NCBI RefSeq assembly: GCF_001651855.1
Contig: NZ_LNQC01000049.1
Location: 310,001 to 374,000 of the forward strand
DNA: 64,000 nt
From: Sinorhizobium americanum
GTDB lineage: Bacteria > Pseudomonadota > Alphaproteobacteria > Rhizobiales > Rhizobiaceae
Reading direction: 5' to 3'
Below, piece by piece: positions 45,452-55,034 of the stretch. Made by a program: the position numbers and the translations under genes. The notes under the pieces were generated by a model that ran no database searches, was not told the origin of the DNA, and worked only from the letters and a program-made list of their open reading frames with translations. Numbering within the stretch: the first letter of the stretch is position 1; every line of letters starts with the position of its first letter.

Positions 45452-45815
45452 GCGGCCTATCTATTCCCTTAACCCCGTTGCCTCGATGAGGAATATACGC
45501 CTTTGGCACCAGGGACAACCGATCGACGCACCTCGAACTTGCCTCCCCGGTGGCGGGGCAGTCAACCAAATCGTTTTAAATTTCCGCGTAATTGCCCGCC
45601 CGATCATTTTCGGGGATGGAACTTTCAAAGAGAAGTTGTAAACAGCGTAAATCCCTGAAACAACAGAGTTAAGCTGCCCTGCATCTGGCGAATATCGCCA
45701 CATGCAGCGACGTATTGACAATAATCCGGTCTTCTGACAGCTTTTTCCAGCCAAACCGTTTTCGAATTTGCTGAGGAGCTTTCGAGCGGTGGGGGATTTG
45801 GAGGAGCCATCGACC
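45452..45815. promoter_or_regulatory. thuR-thuE control region
   Basis: CCAAATCGTTTT (45566-45577) and CCAAACCGTTTT (45751-45762) are direct repeats of a motif whose AAACCGTTT core has LacI-operator character, one near each gene. TTGACA (45715-45720) could be a -35 for thuE, but I see no good -10. The 364-bp region has no open frame of note. Confidence 0.45.
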
Positions 45816-47078
45816 ATGACACTGCTTCTGAGGACCTTGACTTTCTGCGCCGCACTCGGCGCCGCCGATCTTGCCGCCGCCGCCGAGCTCTCGCTCGCGG
45901 CCAACACCACCGGCAAGAACGTGAATTTCATGCGCGAGCAGCTCGACGCCTTCGAGAAGAAGACCGGCCACAAGGTCAGTCTCGTTACGATGCCGCCGTC
46001 GAGCAGCGAGCAATTCAGCCAGTACCGGCTGTGGCTGGCCGCCGGGAACAAGGATGTCGACGTCTACCAGACGGACGTCATCTGGGCGCCACAGCTCGCC
46101 GACCAGTTCCTCGACCTGACCGAGGCGGCCAAGGACGTGGCCGACGAACACTTCCCCTCGATCATCCAGTCGCAGACCGTCAACGGCAAGCTCGTGGCGC
46201 TGCCGATCTTCACCGACGCGCCGGCGCTCTATTACCGCAAGGACCTGCTGGAGAAATACGGCAAGGCGCCGCCGAAGACCTGGGATGAGCTGGCGTCGAC
46301 CGCCAAGGAGATCCAGGAGAAGGAACGTGCCGCCGGAAAGGCGGATATCTGGGGCTTCGTCTTCCAGGGCAACGCCTATGAGGGGCTGACCTGCAATGCG
46401 CTCGAATGGATCAAGTCCTCCGGCGGCGGCCAGATCGTCGAGCCCGACGGGACGATTTCCGTCAACAACGAGAAGGCGGCCGCGGCGATCGAGCGCGCCA
46501 AGGAATGGATCGGTACGATTTCGCCTGAGGGCGTGCTTGCCTATCAGGAGGAAGAATCGCGCGGCGTCTGGCAGACCGGCAATGCCGTGTTCATGCGCAA
46601 CTGGCCCTATGCCTATGCGCTCGGCAATGGCGATGACAGCGCCGTCAAAGGCAAGTTCGAGGTGATGCCGCTGCCGACCGCGACCGATGGCGAAAAACCC
46701 TCCTCGACGCTCGGCGGCTGGAACCTCGCGGTGTCGAAATACTCCGATGAGCAGGAAGCAGCGATCGAGCTGGTCAAGTTCCTCTCGTCGAAGGAAGTGC
46801 AAAAAGCGCGGGCCCTGCAACTGTCGCAGCTGCCGACGATCGCCGCCCTTTACGACGATGCGGAAGTCGCCGCCGCGCAGCCCTTCATGCCAAACTGGAA
46901 GCCGATCTTCCAGAACGCCGTGCCGCGTCCCTCCGCCGTGACCAAGGTCAAGTACAACGAGGTCTCCTCGAAGCTCTGGAGTGCCGTCCATAACACGCTC
47001 TCCGGCGACGGCACCGCGGCGGAGAACCTCGAACTGCTGGAAGTCGAGCTGACCGATCTAAAGGGCGACAGCTGGTAA
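45816..47078 (+). CDS. thuE: Trehalose/disaccharide ABC transporter substrate-binding protein
   Basis: The 420-aa periplasmic protein starts at ATG 45816 after GGAGGAG. It has a Sec signal of about 23 residues (MTLLLRTLTFCAALGAAD) and the MalE-like fold: FEKKTGHKVSLVTMPPSSSE, DVYQTDVIWAPQLADQFLDL, NGKLVALPIFTDAPALYYRK and VFQGNAYEGLTCNALEWI. The neighbours and order match thuEFGKAB of rhizobia, an importer for trehalose, maltitol, sucrose isomers and palatinose-like sugars (known for the family). Confidence 0.92.
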   Translation: MTLLLRTLTFCAALGAADLAAAAELSLAANTTGKNVNFMREQLDAFEKKTGHKVSLVTMPPSSSEQFSQYRLWLAAGNKDVDVYQTDVIWAPQLADQFLDLTEAAKDVADEHFPSIIQSQTVNGKLVALPIFTDAPALYYRKDLLEKYGKAPPKTWDELASTAKEIQEKERAAGKADIWGFVFQGNAYEGLTCNALEWIKSSGGGQIVEPDGTISVNNEKAAAAIERAKEWIGTISPEGVLAYQEEESRGVWQTGNAVFMRNWPYAYALGNGDDSAVKGKFEVMPLPTATDGEKPSSTLGGWNLAVSKYSDEQEAAIELVKFLSSKEVQKARALQLSQLPTIAALYDDAEVAAAQPFMPNWKPIFQNAVPRPSAVTKVKYNEVSSKLWSAVHNTLSGDGTAAENLELLEVELTDLKGDSW

Positions 47079-47318
47079 ACCTCCCCGGGGCGGGGAGGCA
47101 CTGTAAAACTCTGTACCTCTCTCCCCGCCTTGCAGCCGTCGCCGGGGATGGCGGCCACTCCGGCCGCCATCCCCCTCAAAAACCTCGAGCGACATGCGCT
47201 CACATACGTTCGCGCCACCGCTCTATCTGCCTGTTTTGCCGCATTTGTGCGACGTCAGGTGATTTCACCTGACTGCAAAATGCTGGCGAAAGCCGAACGG
47301 CAAAGGGGAGCCAAATCG

Positions 47319-48304
47319 ATGACCGACCTCACTGTTGCGGACCCGCCGGCCGCGCTTGCGCATGCGAAACATATCAATTCGGACCTCAAGGCCCAGCGCG
47401 TCCGCTCCGCCTGGGTGTTTCTGGCGCCGACCCTTCTGGTGCTGGCGCTGGTCGCCGGTTGGCCGCTCGTCAGAACCATCTATTTCAGCTTTACCAATGC
47501 GTCGCTGACCAACCTTTCCGGCGCCGAGTTCGTCGGCCTGCAGAACTATCTTTCCTGGATCACGCTGAAGAGCGGCCGCACCATCTACAAGGGCCTACTC
47601 GCCGATCCGGCCTGGTGGAACGCCGTCTGGAACACGCTCAAATTCACCGTCGTCTCGGTCAGCATCGAGACGGCGCTGGGTCTCGTCGTGGCGCTGGTGC
47701 TGAACGCCCATTTCCCCGGCCGCGGCCTGGTCAGGGCGGCGATCCTCATCCCCTGGGCGATCCCGACGATCGTTTCGGCCAAGATGTGGGCCTGGATGCT
47801 CAACGACCAGTTCGGCATTCTGAACGAGATCCTGCTCGGGCTCGGGCTGATCAGCCAGAAGATCGCCTGGACCGCCAGCCCCGACACGGCGATGGTCGCC
47901 GTGCTGATCGTCGACGTCTGGAAGACAACGCCGTTCATGGCGCTCTTGATCCTTGCCGGCCTGCAGATGGTGCCGGTCGACATCTACGAGGCGGCGAAGA
48001 TCGACGGGGTTCATCCGTTCCGGGTGTTCTGGCGGGTGACGCTGCCGCTTATCCGACCGGCGCTGATGGTGGCGGTGATCTTCCGCATGCTCGACGCGCT
48101 GCGCATTTTCGACCTGATCTACGTGTTGACGCCCAACAATGCGCAGACGAAGACGATGTCGGTGCTCGCCCGCGAGAACCTCTTCGATTTCGACAAATTC
48201 GCCTATGGGGCGGCCGCCTCGACGATGCTGTTTTTGATCATCGCCTCGATCACCGTCCTCTACATGTGGTTCGGGCGCGTCAATTTCGATGGAGGGGAAC
48301 GCTG

Positions 48305-48305
<1 letters not shown>
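47319..48305 (+). CDS. thuF: Trehalose/disaccharide ABC transporter permease (MalF-like)
   Basis: The 328-aa permease starts at ATG 47319 after AAGGGGAG; an upstream open frame to 47130 is discarded. Six helices, with the EAA loop EAAKIDGVHPFRVFWRVTLP that contacts the ATPase. The 240-bp gap from thuE may carry an mRNA-processing site. Its last base overlaps the start of thuG (TGATG). Confidence 0.93.
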
Positions 48306-49135
<830 letters not shown>

Positions 49136-49198
49136 CGCGGGATGAGGAAAGTGTGCGCGGTTTTCCGCCCGCATCCCGCGTAATTTAGGGAGAAAGAG

Positions 49199-50227
49199 AT
49201 GGCAGAGCTGCAATTGCGCGACATTCGCAAGTCCTTCGGCGCCTATGAGGTGATCAAGGGCGTCAGCATGGACATAAGGGCGGGCGAGTTCATGGTTTTC
49301 GTGGGCCCTTCCGGCTGCGGAAAATCGACCCTACTAAGATTGATCGCCGGTCTGGAAGAGATCACCTCCGGCACGCTCGCCTTCGACGGGAACGTCGTCA
49401 ATCATCTGGTCCCGTCGAAACGCGGCATCGCCATGGTCTTCCAGTCCTATGCGCTCTATCCGCACATGACCGTCTTTGAAAACATGGCCTTCGGGATGCA
49501 GCTTGCCGGCAAGGACAAGGAGCAATGCCGCAAGCGGGTCGAAGCGGCAGCGGAAATGCTGCAGCTCTCCCCCTATCTCGAACGCCTGCCGCGCCAGCTC
49601 TCGGGCGGTCAGCGGCAGCGCGTCGCGATCGGCCGAGCGATCGTGCGCGATCCGAAGGTTTTCCTGTTCGATGAGCCGCTTTCCAACCTTGATGCGGCGC
49701 TGCGCGTCGCGACCCGCATCGAGATCGCCAAGCTTCACCGCAGCATGCATAAGACGACGATGATCTATGTCACCCACGACCAGGTCGAGGCGATGACGCT
49801 CGCCGATCGCATCTGCGTGCTTCGCGACGGGCGCGTCGAGCAGATCGGCACGCCGCTCGAGCTTTATGAGAACCCGAATTCGGTTTTCGTCGCCGGCTTC
49901 ATAGGCTCGCCGAAGATGAACTTCCTCTCGGGACCCTTCGCCGAGCTCTACCAGGCGAATACGATCGGCATTCGGGCCGAGCACCTGGAGATCGCCGGCG
50001 AGGACGCGCCATGGGCCGGAACCGTCGTCCACTCCGAAATGCTTGGGTCGGACAGCTATATCTATCTCGACATCGGCGCCGGCGAACCGGTGATCGTGCG
50101 AGAGAACGGCACCTCCCGGCATCAGCCCGGGGAGACGGTGCGGATCTCGCCGGATGCCGGACAAATCCACCGTTTCGATGCGGCGGGGCGGTCGATCGGC
50201 CGGCAAATCATGCGAGGTGCCGCCTAA
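49199..50227 (+). CDS. thuK: Trehalose/disaccharide ABC transporter ATP-binding protein (MalK-like)
   Basis: The 342-aa ATPase has Walker A GPSGCGKST, signature LSGGQRQRVAIGRAI, Walker B VFLFDEPLSNLD, the switch His (VTHDQVEAMTL) and a C-terminal OB-type domain from about residue 240. ATG 49199 with GGGAGAAA before. It powers the ThuFG pore. Confidence 0.95.
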   Translation: MAELQLRDIRKSFGAYEVIKGVSMDIRAGEFMVFVGPSGCGKSTLLRLIAGLEEITSGTLAFDGNVVNHLVPSKRGIAMVFQSYALYPHMTVFENMAFGMQLAGKDKEQCRKRVEAAAEMLQLSPYLERLPRQLSGGQRQRVAIGRAIVRDPKVFLFDEPLSNLDAALRVATRIEIAKLHRSMHKTTMIYVTHDQVEAMTLADRICVLRDGRVEQIGTPLELYENPNSVFVAGFIGSPKMNFLSGPFAELYQANTIGIRAEHLEIAGEDAPWAGTVVHSEMLGSDSYIYLDIGAGEPVIVRENGTSRHQPGETVRISPDAGQIHRFDAAGRSIGRQIMRGAA

Positions 50228-50372
50228 TTTAGATCGCATCGATTTCGGATCATTTCCAAAAGCCAGACGTTAGACCCGGTAGGGCGAAATCCCAGCCCAA
50301 CCCCGGTCGACAGATTCAATTCACGCACAGCGGGCACCCGCGGCGGATGCCCCAATCAGCAGGAGAACGAGC

Positions 50373-51158
<786 letters not shown>

Positions 51159-51169
51159 GGAGGCTGCCG

Positions 51170-52258
51170 ATGCGTCTTTTGATAGTTGGAACCGGCGGCA
51201 TGGCGAACAGCCATGCAAACGCCTTCGCCAAGATAGACGGCGTCGAGATGGTCGGCGCCGTCGATGTCGACCCGAACCGCGCCAAGGCCTTTGCCGAGCA
51301 GCACGGCATCGAGCATACCTTCACCTCGCTCGAGGAGGCGATCGCCTGGGGTGAGTTCGATGCCGCGACGAATGTCACGCCCGACAAGGCGCACCATCCG
51401 ACGACGCTGGCCCTGATTGCCGCCGGCAAGCACGTGCTTTGCGAGAAGCCGCTGGCGGAGAACTACGAGAAGGCCGCGGAAATGGCCGCGGCGGCGGAGC
51501 GCTCCGGTCTCGTCGCCATGGTCAATCTCACCTACCGCAACGTGGCGCCGCTGCAGAAGGCGCGCGAACTGGTGCTTTCCGGCGCGATCGGCGAGGTCAG
51601 GCATCTGGAGGCCTCCTACTTGCAGAGCTGGCTGGTCTCGAAGGCCTGGGGCGACTGGGCAAGCGAGTCGAAATGGCTGTGGCGGCTCTCGACCAGGCAC
51701 GGCTCGAACGGCGTGCTCGGCGATGTCGGCATCCACATTCTGGATTTCGCCGGCTACGGCGCCGGGATTTCGGTCGAGCGCGTCTTCGCCCGGCTGAAGG
51801 CCTTCGACAAGGCACCCGGCAACCGGATCGGCGAATACGACCTCGATGCCAATGACAGTTTCGCCATGACGGTGGAGTTCGACAGCGGCGCGATGGGCGT
51901 CATCCATGCGAGCCGCTGGGCGACCGGCCATTTGAACGAGCTGCGGCTGAGGCTGCATGGCGACAGGGGTGCGCTGGAGGTGATCCACACGCCGGACGGC
52001 TCGAGCCTGCGCGCCTGCCTCGGGCCCGACGTCGAAAAGGCCATCTGGCGCGAGGTCGATGCGGGCACCGTGCTGACCAATTATGAGCGGTTCGTCGCCG
52101 CGGTTCAGACGGGGCAGATGGCCGAGCCCGGCTTCCGCCATGCCGCCGACCTGCAGAAGGTGCTCGATCTCGCCATTGAAACCGAACGCGAACGGCGGGA
52201 ACTCGGCGTCGCCGAGATGGAATGGGCCCAGGACGGGCGGCTCGCCGTCGGCGGGTGA
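51170..52258 (+). CDS. thuB: ThuB, Gfo/Idh/MocA family dehydrogenase
   Basis: The 362-aa NAD(P)-binding enzyme starts at ATG 51170 with AGGAGG perfectly placed in front. N-terminal Rossmann fold (RLLIVGTGGMANSHANAFAK), then VLCEKPLAENYEKA (the EKP motif with the catalytic Lys), and the C-terminal sheet domain with LGDVGIHILDFAGYG. It oxidises disaccharides at C3 (known for the family). An ATG at 51155 overlaps the thuA stop but lacks a site. Confidence 0.93.
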   Translation: MRLLIVGTGGMANSHANAFAKIDGVEMVGAVDVDPNRAKAFAEQHGIEHTFTSLEEAIAWGEFDAATNVTPDKAHHPTTLALIAAGKHVLCEKPLAENYEKAAEMAAAAERSGLVAMVNLTYRNVAPLQKARELVLSGAIGEVRHLEASYLQSWLVSKAWGDWASESKWLWRLSTRHGSNGVLGDVGIHILDFAGYGAGISVERVFARLKAFDKAPGNRIGEYDLDANDSFAMTVEFDSGAMGVIHASRWATGHLNELRLRLHGDRGALEVIHTPDGSSLRACLGPDVEKAIWREVDAGTVLTNYERFVAAVQTGQMAEPGFRHAADLQKVLDLAIETERERRELGVAEMEWAQDGRLAVGG

Positions 52259-52406
52259 CAAATCTGCTCCCGCCTTAAGTCATTCCAAAGGCGGGAGACA
52301 GGCATCGCGTTCGGCGTTCACAAGGAGCGCGCCCCGAGCAGCAATTTATCGCCGCTCGCTTCATTCAAATGATGACGGCTTCGGTGTGAAGCGAAGCCGT
52401 CGCGCT

Positions 52407-52763
52407 TTAGGCATGCGAGTGGTGACGATAGTCCCAGACCGCCCAGGCGGCGATTGCGGCGACGAGCACGCCGAGGATGACGTGAGTCCACATCGCGTTC
52501 ACATTCGCCATGAAGCCGAGCAACCAGGGAGAGACGATCAACCACAGGCCGATCACCATATTGGCCCATTCCTCCCATTCAGCGAAGGCCGAAAGGGTCG
52601 CGACCGCCAAGGCGCCGAGCACGATCGCGGCGATCCAGGCGTTCCAGGTCGCCGTCGTATCCGATGCGAAGCCGATGACCCAGGGAGAGAGGAACAGGCA
52701 GACTGCCAGGACCAGATTGGCCCAATCCTGGCTTCTTCTTCCTGCCATGAGAGTGTTGGGCAT
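52407..52763 (-). CDS. SPW-repeat membrane protein
   Basis: This 118-aa protein starts at ATG 52763 behind GGAGG. It has two homologous units of about 50 residues, each two helices: first WANLVLAVCLFLSPWVIGFA, second WANMVIGLWLIVSPWLLGFM, each with the diagnostic SPW triplet. SPW-repeat proteins (PF03779) are small membrane proteins of unknown function. It ends in the His-rich DYRHHSHA. A 372-bp gap separates it from the divergent AraC gene. Confidence 0.9.
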   Translation of the reverse strand: MPNTLMAGRRSQDWANLVLAVCLFLSPWVIGFASDTTATWNAWIAAIVLGALAVATLSAFAEWEEWANMVIGLWLIVSPWLLGFMANVNAMWTHVILGVLVAAIAAWAVWDYRHHSHA

Positions 52764-53135
52764 GACAACCTCCACGTATGAAGCTTGATCAAAGCGTCAC
52801 CACTCTCGTGCAACACACGTTCCAGCGCAGGCCGTTTGCACGGTTGCCGTAACGCCTTGAATTGCTGGTGTAATTTTATCCTGAAATCGGGCCGAATTCA
52901 AGAAATCCTGCAATAGGCGGTTTTTGCAGGTTATTCCCGTTGTGCATGACCTGCGGGGATCATCAAAAGGCGTCCGCGCGGGAGCTTGCTTTCGGTCCCG
53001 GCAGTGCCGCTTTTGGCCTGCCGCGACGGCACGAATGCGGCTTGGCAGGGGTGCTTCATTGCTAGGCAGCGTTTGTCCCGGGCGGCAATCCGTCCTATGA
53101 CAGTGGCGTCCGAAACAGTTTCCTGCGAGGCCAGC
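52764..53135. other. Divergent intergenic region with a hairpin
   Basis: 372 bases between the SPW and AraC genes. CCTGCAA (52907-52913) and TTGCAGG (52924-52930) form an inverted repeat with a 10-nt spacer that might be an operator of the AraC protein or a leader hairpin. The AraC frame is open through part of this region without a proper start. Confidence 0.4.
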
Positions 53136-53948
53136 ATGGCTCACCGGCCCGTCGCCGCCCACTCCTTCTGGCGCGATCCGGCGCTTCCCTTTCTGGAGGC
53201 GCGCCAGGTCGCGGACGGGCGCGACATCTGCTACGGGCTCCACAGCCACCCGACCTTCTCTATCGGTGCGGTCACCAACGGCCGCAGCAGCTACCGCAAC
53301 GGCCGCCACCGGCACGACGTGGAGGCCGGCGCGGTCGTGCTCATGAACCCGGAAGAGGCGCATGCCTGCAATCCGCTTCGAAACGCCCCCTGGAGCTACC
53401 GCATGCTCTATGTGGACTTGGCATGGTTGCGTGAGATGCGAGGGGCGGCCGACTTCATCCCCTATGCCGCCGTGGTGAGTACCGATCCCGATGTTTATCG
53501 CAGCCTCGAGCGGTTGTTTGACATGCTGTTCGACACGAGAATCGAGACGCTTGCCAAGGAATGCGCGGCGGCGGCGTTCTTCGGCGAACTCGACGGTCGC
53601 CTCGAAAGGATCGAGGCGCCGGCTGCGCCGGCCACGTCCCGCCTCGACCGGGCCGCGGACTTCATCACCGAGCATTGCACGCGCCGCCTGCGGCTCCGAG
53701 AGATCGCCGATGTCTCGGGCCTGTCACCGTCCTATCTGGTGCGGGCCTTCCGGGCGCGCTATGGCATGACGCCGCACGCCTACCAGCTCAACCGCCGCAT
53801 CCAGTTCGGGCAAAGTGAATTGCGTCGCGGCCGGCCGATCGTCGATGTGGCGCTGTCGGCCGGTTTTGCCGACCAGGCCCATTTCCAGCGGGTCTTCAAG
53901 CAGCATGTGGCGGCGACGCCGCGGCAGTATGCAAGGCCTGCCCCGTGA
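53136..53948 (+). CDS. AraC family regulator
   Basis: The 270-aa protein starts at ATG 53136 following GCGAGG. The N-terminal half is a cupin-like effector domain (HSHPTFSIGAVTNGRSSYRN, GAVVLMNPEEAHACNP). The C-terminal half has two HTH motifs (LRLREIADVSGLSPSYLVRA and VDVALSAGFADQAHFQRVFK). It sits tail-to-tail with a truncated lysE-like gene, so it may once have controlled that exporter. Confidence 0.88.
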   Translation: MAHRPVAAHSFWRDPALPFLEARQVADGRDICYGLHSHPTFSIGAVTNGRSSYRNGRHRHDVEAGAVVLMNPEEAHACNPLRNAPWSYRMLYVDLAWLREMRGAADFIPYAAVVSTDPDVYRSLERLFDMLFDTRIETLAKECAAAAFFGELDGRLERIEAPAAPATSRLDRAADFITEHCTRRLRLREIADVSGLSPSYLVRAFRARYGMTPHAYQLNRRIQFGQSELRRGRPIVDVALSAGFADQAHFQRVFKQHVAATPRQYARPAP

Positions 53949-53949
53949 A

Positions 53950-54092
53950 GCCGTCGCACCGGTCACGTGGCCGGTGCTGGCGCCGAAGCCGTGGCGGAGG
54001 CCTGTGGTCAGCGCAACGATGTTGACCGGTCCCGGCGAGATCGAGGGGGCGAGCGCGAAGGAGTTCATCAAAAAATAGAGCGCCAGCGACAT
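53950..54092 (-). pseudogene. 5' stump of a LysE family exporter
   Basis: ATG 54092, with AGGTGG before it, opens a typical LysE N-terminus: MSLALYFLMNSFALAPSISP, then GPVNIVALTTGLRHG and GHVTGAT, that is about 47 residues. Homology ends abruptly near 53950, at the stop of the convergent AraC gene; the remaining frame is antisense to AraC. About three quarters of the exporter is missing, which points to a deletion. It follows the DUF2000 gene by 7 bp and would have been its operon partner. Confidence 0.7.
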
Positions 54093-54099
54093 CGGCCAC

Positions 54100-54510
54100 C
54101 TATTTCATCAGCGGCAGGTCGCCGGTCAGCGACCGGACCAGCTTGGCGGGGCCGTGAAGGCAAAGACCGAGATAGCGCAGATCGCCGTGGCATATTTCGC
54201 CGATGCCGAGCTCGTAGGCCTCATAGCTCTTGGCGCGCTGCGCCGTTTCGGTGACGCCGATCATGCCAAGCCCGGATGTTTCCTGCGCCGCCGCCCGTAT
54301 CCTGAGTTCCATCAGGCCGCCGGCATCCGACATCAGCATGGGCATGACGATGGTGGTGATGCCTTGATGACGGTTGCCGTCGGCATCGTGGACGGCATGG
54401 CCGATCAGATCCGGCCGCTCCTTGCCGAGCGTCATGGCCAGTATGGCGGCGGTGTTGGCGATCAGGCCTCGCGGCAGGGCCTGGTCGATGACGAATGCGC
54501 AGCGTGTCAC
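54100..54510 (-). CDS. DUF2000 family protein
   Basis: The 136-aa protein starts at GTG 54510 after GAGGAAG. It begins TRCAFVIDQALPRGLIANTA, then LIGHAVHDADGNRHQGITTI and ends near LRYLGLCLHGPAKLVRSLTG, the DUF2000 pattern (PF09391), with a fold like peptidyl-tRNA hydrolase 2. Function unknown. It is often found near AraC regulators and exporters; here it precedes the truncated lysE. Confidence 0.8.
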   Translation of the reverse strand: MTRCAFVIDQALPRGLIANTAAILAMTLGKERPDLIGHAVHDADGNRHQGITTIVMPMLMSDAGGLMELRIRAAAQETSGLGMIGVTETAQRAKSYEAYELGIGEICHGDLRYLGLCLHGPAKLVRSLTGDLPLMK

Positions 54511-55034
54511 GGGTCTTCCTCTTGGTTTCAGTTGCCGGGAAGGTAAGCACCGGCCGGCCGGCGTTATTGAAGGAAATTGCCCTGGCGATTTTCTGCGACG
54601 GTCGGGCAACGGCGAGGCCAAAGCATCACTCGGTATGCGTTGACTATTCGGCAGACAATGGCAACGGCAAACTGGCTGGAAACTTATAGGAAAGCCCGGC
54701 CGCGGGTGGTGGACGGCCCGATTGAGCGGCTACCGAACCTTGCCCGGCAAGGTCTTGACGGAACGTGCGTTTCAGCACAGTGCGGTAGCTATATTCGTAA
54801 TATCTATTTTTAGGAAATAACGTAATGAAGTGAAAATGCAGAGTTATTCCTGCGGCACCCGCGATTTTTGCACCAAGAACATCAGCATACCCTAAAACAT
54901 TATCTCGAAAGGTACTGTCCCGTTAGTGACATACAGCTGTTTATTATTGAACGAATATTTTATGGCGTTTGCCACAATTCCAAACCTCTGATAGATGTGC
55001 AACGCTTTTGTGACAGACCATGGGAGATGACAGT
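54511..55034. promoter_or_regulatory. Long AT-rich upstream region of the first LysM gene
   Basis: 524 bases without a supported gene. The last 250 (54780-55030) are strikingly AT-rich for this window (for example TATTTTTAGGAAATAACG, TATTATTGAACGAATATTTT). A tts-box-like sequence, as used by the rhizobial TtsI T3SS regulator, was not found. In alphaproteobacteria such AT-rich promoters are typical targets of Ros/MucR silencers. Confidence 0.5.

Noticed and set aside
54511-55034. tts-box for the rhizobial T3SS regulator
   Set aside because: I searched by eye for the conserved TCGTCAGCTT-type motif and found nothing convincing; this region is only AT-rich.
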